DNA of 64,000 nucleotides, from positions 1-64,000 of the forward strand of contig NZ_FQXB01000003.1 of the NCBI RefSeq assembly GCF_900129845.1, written 5' to 3'. This DNA is from Cognatiyoonia sediminum (GTDB taxonomy: Bacteria; Pseudomonadota; Alphaproteobacteria; Rhodobacterales; Rhodobacteraceae). Below, piece by piece: positions 58,399 through 64,000 of the stretch; position 1 is the stretch's first letter; each line of letters begins with the position of its first letter. A model generated the notes under the pieces. It had not been told where the DNA came from and ran no database searches. It saw only the letters and a list, made by a program, of their open reading frames with translations. The translations under genes and the position numbers were made by a program.

Positions 58399-61113
58399 TC
58401 AGGCCAAACGGCCGTGACAATGCTTGAATTTCTTGCCAGATCCACACGGACAAGGGTCGTTTCTGCCCGGCGATCCCCATGTTGTTGGATCGTCTTCCAC
58501 AAAGCCTTCGCGCGGGGTTGAGCCCTGTCCAGTTGGGTCAGACGTCGCACGTTCAACACCTTGGGCTGCGGCCTCTGCCGCGGCCTGCTGTTGCTGGCGC
58601 ATCTGTTCGATCAACTGAGCCTGCTCTTCCGCGCTCATCGGGCGAATTTGGGCCAGCTTTTGCGTCACATCCGTGCGCAAACCATCCAACAACCGCTCAA
58701 ATAGCTGGAACGCCTCAGACTTATATTCGTTCAAGGGATCGCGCTGTGCATAGCCACGGAAGCCAACAACAGACCGCAAGTGTTCCAAGGTCAAAAGATG
58801 CTCACGCCACTTCGCATCGATGGTCTGCAGCAACAGCTGCTTTTCGATGTTGCGCATGGTCTCAGCCCCGAAGGCCTCTTCCTTCTCGGCCATGTATTTG
58901 TCGCTGGCCTCTTCCAAGCGCTCGCGAATGGCGTCGTTGTCGACACCTTCTTCATCGGCCCAAGCCATCACAGGAACATCAACGCCGATGTCCTTAATCA
59001 CTTCAGCATACAGACCCTCAGTATCCCACTGATCTGCATAGGATTTTGGCGGCATGTAGTCATCGACCAAATCTTCAATCACCTGATACCGCATATCCTG
59101 AATAATCTCGGACTGGTCCTGGCTTTCCATGATGTCGCGACGCTGGCCGAAGATGACCTTCCGCTGCTCATTCATCACATCGTCGAATTTCAAAAGCTGC
59201 TTACGAATGTCAAAGTTACGTCCTTCAACCTTCGCCTGCGCGCGTTCAAGCGACTTGTTCACCCAAGGGTGCTCAATCGCCTCGCCTTCCTTCATGCCAA
59301 GCGTTGAGAGCACTTTGTCCAAACGCTCAGATCCGAAGATACGCATCAAATCATCTTCCAAGGACAGGAAGAATGACGACCGGCCCGGATCGCCCTGACG
59401 GCCGGAACGGCCGCGCAACTGGTTATCGATCCGGCGGCTTTCATGACGTTCCGTCGCCAGAACATAAAGGCCACCCGCATCCAGCACCTTTTGTTTTTCG
59501 TCCGCATGGCTTGCTTCGATCTCAGCCCGCACGGTATCTGGATCAGCGTCCGGATCAGCGGCCAGCGCTTCCAACACCTTCATCTCAACGTTGCCGCCTA
59601 GCTGAATATCGGTGCCACGTCCGGCCATGTTGGTCGCAATCGTTACCGCACCCAGCTTTCCCGCGTCGGCAATGATCTGCGCCTCTTGCTCGTGCTGGCG
59701 CGCGTTCAAAACGTTGTGCTCAATCCCCTGCTGTTTAAGCAACTGGCTGAGGAATTCTGATTTCTCAATGGACGTCGTACCCACAAGCGTCGGTTGACCC
59801 TTTTCATTCGCCACTTTGATCTGTTCGACAACACCGTCGAACTTCTCCTGCACGGTGCGATAGACCATGTCGTTTTCGTCAACACGGGCGACAGGCCGGT
59901 TGGTGGGCACTTCCACCACGCCGAGGCCATAGATTTCGTCAAATTCGTCGGCCTCTGTCATCGCCGTACCAGTCATTCCGGCCAGCTTGTCGTAGAGGCG
60001 GAAGTAGTTCTGGAATGTTACCGAAGCCAAAGTCACGTTCTCTGGCTTGATGGTCAGCCCTTCCTTCGCCTCAATCGCCTGATGCAAACCATCGGACAAA
60101 CGGCGGCCAATCATCATACGACCGGTGAATTCGTCGATCAGCACCGCTTCGTTATCGCGAACGATGTAGTCCTTGTCCTTGGTGAACAGCTTATGCGCCC
60201 GCAAACCTTGGCTGACGTGGTGCACCAGCGATGCACTTTCAGGATCATAAAGCGACTGACCTTCGGGTAGCAGGCCCACCTGCGCCAATCGTTCTTCTAG
60301 GAAATCGTTGCCTTCATCATTGAACGTGGCAGAGCGGCTCTTTTCGTCGATAACGAAATGCTCGTCTTGCACCTCTGGGATCAGCTTATCAATCTGGCGA
60401 TACATCTCTGACCGGTCCTGCGCAGGGCCGGAAATAATCAACGGCGTCCGCGCTTCGTCGATCAAAATCGAATCCACCTCATCGACAATCGCAAAATTGT
60501 GGTAGCGCTGATGCATCTGAGACAGCTCAGATTTCATGTTGTCGCGCAGATAATCGAACCCCAGCTCATTGTTCGTCGCATAAGTCACGTCACAGCCATA
60601 AGCGGCGGCTTTTTCCTCTTCCGGCTGATGCGGGATCACAACGCCAGTGGTCAGACCCAAGGCGCCATAAACCTTACTCATCCACTCCGCGTCACGCTTC
60701 GCCAGATAGTCGTTCACAGTGACGATATGCACGCCCTTGCCGGACAGCGCGTTCAAATACGCTGGGAAGGTCGCCACAAGGGTTTTACCTTCACCCGTCT
60801 TCATTTCAGAGATGTTGCCTTGGTGCAGAAAAATCCCACCCAGTAGCTGCGTATCAAAAGCACGAAGACCCAGCGCGCGTTTCGCCGCTTCACGACAGTT
60901 GGCAAAGGCTTCCGGCAACAGCGCATCCAAGCTTTCACCACCGGCAAGACGCGATTTCAGCTCTTCGGTTTTTTCCTTCAAACCATCATCTGACAGCTTC
61001 TCAAATTCTGCCTCAAGATCGTTGATCTTTTTGACCATCGGACGTGCTGCTTTGACCTTCCGATCACTCGGGGTTCCAAAGACTTTTTTGGTTATTGATC
61101 CTAAACCAAGCAT
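58399..61113 (-). CDS. secA: Preprotein translocase ATPase SecA
   Basis: This 904-residue motor protein has Walker A '[17 protein letters not shown]' (about 100-116), DEAD-type motif '[22 protein letters not shown]', '[15 protein letters not shown]', a cross-linking and scaffold region, and the C-terminal zinc domain '[17 protein letters not shown]'. It drives preproteins through SecYEG and binds SecB through its C-terminus. It is divergent from the parvulin gene across a 179-bp region with no other gene. Confidence 0.97.
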   Translation of the reverse strand: MLGLGSITKKVFGTPSDRKVKAARPMVKKINDLEAEFEKLSDDGLKEKTEELKSRLAGGESLDALLPEAFANCREAAKRALGLRAFDTQLLGGIFLHQGNISEMKTGEGKTLVATFPAYLNALSGKGVHIVTVNDYLAKRDAEWMSKVYGALGLTTGVVIPHQPEEEKAAAYGCDVTYATNNELGFDYLRDNMKSELSQMHQRYHNFAIVDEVDSILIDEARTPLIISGPAQDRSEMYRQIDKLIPEVQDEHFVIDEKSRSATFNDEGNDFLEERLAQVGLLPEGQSLYDPESASLVHHVSQGLRAHKLFTKDKDYIVRDNEAVLIDEFTGRMMIGRRLSDGLHQAIEAKEGLTIKPENVTLASVTFQNYFRLYDKLAGMTGTAMTEADEFDEIYGLGVVEVPTNRPVARVDENDMVYRTVQEKFDGVVEQIKVANEKGQPTLVGTTSIEKSEFLSQLLKQQGIEHNVLNARQHEQEAQIIADAGKLGAVTIATNMAGRGTDIQLGGNVEMKVLEALAADPDADPDTVRAEIEASHADEKQKVLDAGGLYVLATERHESRRIDNQLRGRSGRQGDPGRSSFFLSLEDDLMRIFGSERLDKVLSTLGMKEGEAIEHPWVNKSLERAQAKVEGRNFDIRKQLLKFDDVMNEQRKVIFGQRRDIMESQDQSEIIQDMRYQVIEDLVDDYMPPKSYADQWDTEGLYAEVIKDIGVDVPVMAWADEEGVDNDAIRERLEEASDKYMAEKEEAFGAETMRNIEKQLLLQTIDAKWREHLLTLEHLRSVVGFRGYAQRDPLNEYKSEAFQLFERLLDGLRTDVTQKLAQIRPMSAEEQAQLIEQMRQQQQAAAEAAAQGVERATSDPTGQGSTPREGFVEDDPTTWGSPGRNDPCPCGSGKKFKHCHGRLA

Positions 61114-61292
61114 ATTTTCTCCGCGGTCGGCGACCTGTCTGACATCTAATTGAGAGGAGGTTGCTTGTCGCCGTCGAAGCAGACGCCTAAACAGGGTCGA
61201 AGCCAGCCCTCTCGAGGCATTTATCGCATGTAAGGGGCTGTGTATGTTGTGTCAACGGCGCGGCAAGCGCGCAAACATCAAGGGAACGTAAA

Positions 61293-62129
61293 ATGCTGAA
61301 ACATATCACCGTTTTGGGGGCATCTGCGTTTGCCCTGATCACCGCCACAACCGCCGTCGCTCAAGACGCGGATACCGTCGTCGCAACTGTTGGCGACGTT
61401 GAGATCACGTTGGGCGAAATGATCATCGCGCGCTCACAGCTGCCGCAGCAATATCAACAGTTCCCGCCAGAAATTCTGTTCAATGGCCTCTTGGACCAAT
61501 TGATCCAGCAGCAACTTTTATCGAACGACCTGGAAGACGCGCCAAAGCGTCTGGAGCTGAGCATTCTGAACGAGCGCCGCAACCTGATGGCGGCGGAAGT
61601 CATCAACGAAATCTCTGAGCAGGTTTTGACCGAAGAGGCTCTACTGGCCGCATATGAGGCGCGTTACGCAGATGCCGAACCGGTTCTGGAATGGAACGCG
61701 TCCCATTTGCTTGTCGACACAGAGGAAGAGGCTATCGCCGCAAAGCAGCGCGTTGAAGGCGGCGAAGTCTTTGCCGACGTGGCGCGCGAGGTCTCAACTG
61801 GGCCATCCGGCCCAAGCGGCGGTGAACTCGGCTGGTTCGGCACAGGCCGCATGGTGCCTGCGTTTGAGAGCGCCGCGGCAGCACTTGAAGTTGGCGAAGT
61901 TTCTGACCCTGTTCAAACGCAGTTTGGCTGGCACGTGATCATCCTGAATGACACCCGCGAGCTTCCTCCTGTCACATTCGAGCAAGCGCAAGGCGAACTG
62001 GCCAATGAAATTCGCGAAGCCGCTATTCAGGCGCGCTTGGCGGAGCTTGAAGCTCAGTACGACGTGGTGAAGCCAGAAGCCGGTGCATTCGATCCAAACC
62101 TGCTGACCAACTTTGATCTGCTGGACTAA
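61293..62129 (+). CDS. Periplasmic parvulin-type peptidyl-prolyl isomerase
   Basis: This 278-residue exported foldase has a signal peptide of about 23 residues ('ITVLGASAFALITATTAVAQ'), an N-terminal SurA-like helical region (about 30-125), and a rotamase domain (about 130-235: 'ASHLLVDTEEEAIAAKQRVEGGEVFADVAREVSTGPSGPSGGELGWFGTGRMVPAFE'). It would assist folding of exported proteins. It lies 3 bp before argJ and opposite secA. Confidence 0.88.
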   Translation: MLKHITVLGASAFALITATTAVAQDADTVVATVGDVEITLGEMIIARSQLPQQYQQFPPEILFNGLLDQLIQQQLLSNDLEDAPKRLELSILNERRNLMAAEVINEISEQVLTEEALLAAYEARYADAEPVLEWNASHLLVDTEEEAIAAKQRVEGGEVFADVAREVSTGPSGPSGGELGWFGTGRMVPAFESAAAALEVGEVSDPVQTQFGWHVIILNDTRELPPVTFEQAQGELANEIREAAIQARLAELEAQYDVVKPEAGAFDPNLLTNFDLLD

Positions 62130-62132
62130 GAC

Positions 62133-63347
62133 ATGGAAAAATCCCCGCTTGCTCCGGATCACTTCCCTGATCTGCCTGTCATCGATGGCGTTACCTTCGC
62201 GGCGATCGCTGCGGGGGTGAAGTACAAAGACCGCACGGACGTGATGCTGGCCGTCATGGCACCCGGCACGCAGATTGCGGGGGTTTTCACCAAGTCTAGC
62301 ACACGATCTGCGAACGTATTGGACTGTCAGGCCAAACTTGGCGGCGCGTCAGATGCGGGTGCGGCGATCATCGTGAATTCGGGGAATTCCAACGCTTTCA
62401 CCGGTAAGGCAGGGGAAGGATCGGTTGCAGCGGTTTGCGAGGCCACGGCGGATGCTCTTGGCATCCCAACGGAACGTGTCTTCACAGCAGCCACCGGTGT
62501 GATTGGTGAACGTCTTCCGCACGACAAAATCACTGCCAAGATCGATGAACTCGTCGTCGCGCAAAACGCGGGTGGCTTGGAAGCCGCCGCCAACGCGATC
62601 ATGACGACCGACACCTTTGCCAAAGGTGCTACGAAAACAGTTGAGATTGACGGGAAACCGGTAAAGATCGCCGGCATCGCCAAAGGCTCTGGAATGATTG
62701 CGCCGGACATGGCGACGATGCTGGTCTATATCTTTACGGATGCAAAACTTGGCCAAGACGAACTTCAAGCGACGCTTGGTTCTCTCTGCGATGAGACGTT
62801 CAACTGCATCACTGTGGACAGCGATACCTCGACATCCGACAGCCTGATGTTGGCCGCGACCGGCGTGTCTGGTGTAGATGTTTCCGGCAACGCCTCTTTC
62901 ACCAACGCGCTAAAAGATGTGATGCTCGATCTGTCCCACCAAGTCGTGCGCGACGGTGAGGGCGCGACCAAATTCGTCGAAGTCACCGTGACAGGCGGCG
63001 CGACGGACGCGTCAGCGAAAACCATTGGCCTTGCGATCGCAAACTCACCTCTCGTCAAAACTGCCATCGCTGGGGAAGACCCGAATTGGGGGCGTATCGT
63101 CATGGCGATAGGCAAATCCGGCGAACCCGCAGATCGCGACAAAATCTCGATCCACTTTGGCGACATCCTCGTCGCTGAAGAAGGCTGGGTCGCAGACAGC
63201 TATACTGAAGACGCTGGTGCCAGCTATATGAAGGCGCAAGACCTTAAAATCAGCGTCGATCTCGGTATTGGCACCGGTACCAGCACTGTTTGGACCTGCG
63301 ACCTGACCCACGGCTACATTACAATCAACGCAGACTATCGGTCATGA
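62133..63347 (+). CDS. argJ: Bifunctional glutamate N-acetyltransferase / acetylglutamate synthase
   Basis: This 404-residue ornithine acetyltransferase has the self-cleavage site in 'KGSGMIAPDMATML', where Thr becomes the N-terminal nucleophile of the beta chain, and 'NSGNSNAFTG' and 'EDPNWGRI' typical of the family. It recycles the acetyl group in arginine synthesis. The mutT gene follows by a four-base overlap. Confidence 0.93.
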   Translation: MEKSPLAPDHFPDLPVIDGVTFAAIAAGVKYKDRTDVMLAVMAPGTQIAGVFTKSSTRSANVLDCQAKLGGASDAGAAIIVNSGNSNAFTGKAGEGSVAAVCEATADALGIPTERVFTAATGVIGERLPHDKITAKIDELVVAQNAGGLEAAANAIMTTDTFAKGATKTVEIDGKPVKIAGIAKGSGMIAPDMATMLVYIFTDAKLGQDELQATLGSLCDETFNCITVDSDTSTSDSLMLAATGVSGVDVSGNASFTNALKDVMLDLSHQVVRDGEGATKFVEVTVTGGATDASAKTIGLAIANSPLVKTAIAGEDPNWGRIVMAIGKSGEPADRDKISIHFGDILVAEEGWVADSYTEDAGASYMKAQDLKISVDLGIGTGTSTVWTCDLTHGYITINADYRS

Positions 63348-63742
63348 AAACCGTCCTCGTTTCCGCCGTCGCCCTGATCGACATCGACGGGCGCGTCCTG
63401 CTGGCCCAGCGCCCAGAAGGGAAATCCATGGCGGGTCTTTGGGAGTTTCCGGGCGGCAAAGTCGAACCTGGCGAAACACCCGAAATCGCATTGATCCGAG
63501 AGCTTGAAGAAGAGCTTGGCATCAACACATGGGAAAGCTGCCTCGCCCCGCTGACCTTTGCCAGCCATAGCTATGATGACTTCCACCTCCTTATGCCGCT
63601 CTTCGCCTGCCGCAAGTGGGAAGGCACCCCGCAAAGCCGCGAAGGGCAGGCTTTGAAATGGGTGAAAGCAAACGCGTTGAAAGACTACCCGATGCCAGAA
63701 GCGGACATTCCGCTGATCCCAATTCTGAGGGACTGGCTCTAA
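63344..63742 (+). CDS. mutT: 8-oxo-dGTP diphosphatase (MutT)
   Basis: This 132-residue Nudix hydrolase starts at the ATG at 63344 overlapping the argJ stop; the frame to 63290 lies in argJ. The Nudix box is complete: 'GGKVEPGETPEIALIREL' followed by 'EEELGI'. It removes oxidised dGTP from the nucleotide pool. Size and box spacing fit MutT. Confidence 0.88.
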   Translation: MKTVLVSAVALIDIDGRVLLAQRPEGKSMAGLWEFPGGKVEPGETPEIALIRELEEELGINTWESCLAPLTFASHSYDDFHLLMPLFACRKWEGTPQSREGQALKWVKANALKDYPMPEADIPLIPILRDWL

Positions 63743-63828
63743 ATTTCGCTCAGTATACCGTTGTATGCCGTAGACGTTTCTGACGGCTTCGTCTAAAGAG
63801 CACTCAAACGTCATAGAGGTTCGATTCC

Positions 63829-64000
63829 ATGTCTACTCCCGATATTATCTACACAAAAGTCGATGAAGCGCCCGAGCTTGCCTCCGCGTCCTTCCTTCCG
63901 ATCATTCAGAAATTTGCTGCCGCTGCTGGCGTGACTGTTGGCACCAAGGATATCTCTCTTGCTGGCCGTATCATCGCGACCTTCCCAGAAGCACTGACCG
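63829..64000 (+). CDS. icd: NADP-dependent isocitrate dehydrogenase, monomeric type (partial)
   Basis: The first 57 codons reach the window edge: [19 protein letters not shown]... followed by '[29 protein letters not shown]'. This opening is characteristic of the about 740-residue monomeric isocitrate dehydrogenase (Idh-II), which is unlike the short dimeric Icd. The enzyme converts isocitrate to 2-oxoglutarate. The rest lies to the right. Confidence 0.85.
   Translation, partial: MSTPDIIYTKVDEAPELASASFLPIIQKFAAAAGVTVGTKDISLAGRIIATFPEALT

Overview
The window looks like a chromosomal segment of a Rhodobacterales (Roseobacter-group) alphaproteobacterium. The evidence is gene order and protein type: lptC-lptA-lptB-hpf-ptsN without rpoN, secA beside a 'translocase'-type envelope protein and a parvulin-argJ-mutT run, a monomeric-type NADP isocitrate dehydrogenase at the right edge, zur-znuCBA, tauABC-like and ugp transport operons, and frequent GTG/TTG starts. 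I cannot assign a genus. There are no rRNA genes and no CRISPR array.

Layout. 1-706: the end of an IS3-group insertion sequence that has cut off the 3' end of a tyrosine recombinase gene. 799-6407: a polyamine-type ABC uptake operon with an Asp/Glu/hydantoin racemase, divergent from a GntR regulator with a perfect palindromic operator. 6541-11808: a LysR regulator divergent from a ugpBAEC-like operon. 12292-23891: an 11.6 kb integrative mobilizable element in tRNA-Arg(CCT), with int/xis at the left end and ColE1-like mobilization genes (including nested mbeB/mbeD-like genes) plus a replication-like protein at the right. 24029-31280: a LacI regulator, a two-component system with two small envelope genes under look-alike promoter sites, and a zinc-uptake operon under Zur. 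31370-34616: a taurine-type ABC transporter. 34954-36825: glutaryl-CoA dehydrogenase and RNase D. 36825-49980: Kdo/LPS/capsule functions (arabinose-5-phosphate isomerase, LptCAB, sulfotransferase, glycosyltransferases, GalU, KdsB, CysQ, ABC-2 permease). 50210-64000: dnaK-dnaJ, radC, an OmpA-like envelope pair, secA, parvulin, argJ, mutT and the start of icd.

The most interesting part is the cargo of the mobilizable element (14681-19777): a tightly packed set encoding a cytosine-5 DNA methyltransferase, an 833-residue protein with two GHKL ATPase domains, a receiver-like protein whose C-terminal half carries an RNxxxH motif typical of HEPN RNases, and a stand-alone T4-Pnk-like 3'-phosphatase. 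No restriction endonuclease is visible. I infer a candidate defence system in which a MORC/HSP90-like ATPase with histidine-kinase features controls a receiver-HEPN ribonuclease, with the phosphatase as end-repair partner. This is a hypothesis from domain content and gene order only.

Two regions outside the element look like structured RNA without an assigned family: the 39670-39841 leader of hpf (several perfect helices and a possible pseudoknot) and 53689-53815 (an 11-bp perfect closing stem around a 105-nt interior). Functional links are also visible in the surface-polysaccharide region: a two-domain sulfotransferase with CysQ (PAP recycling), and KpsF with KdsB (Kdo synthesis).
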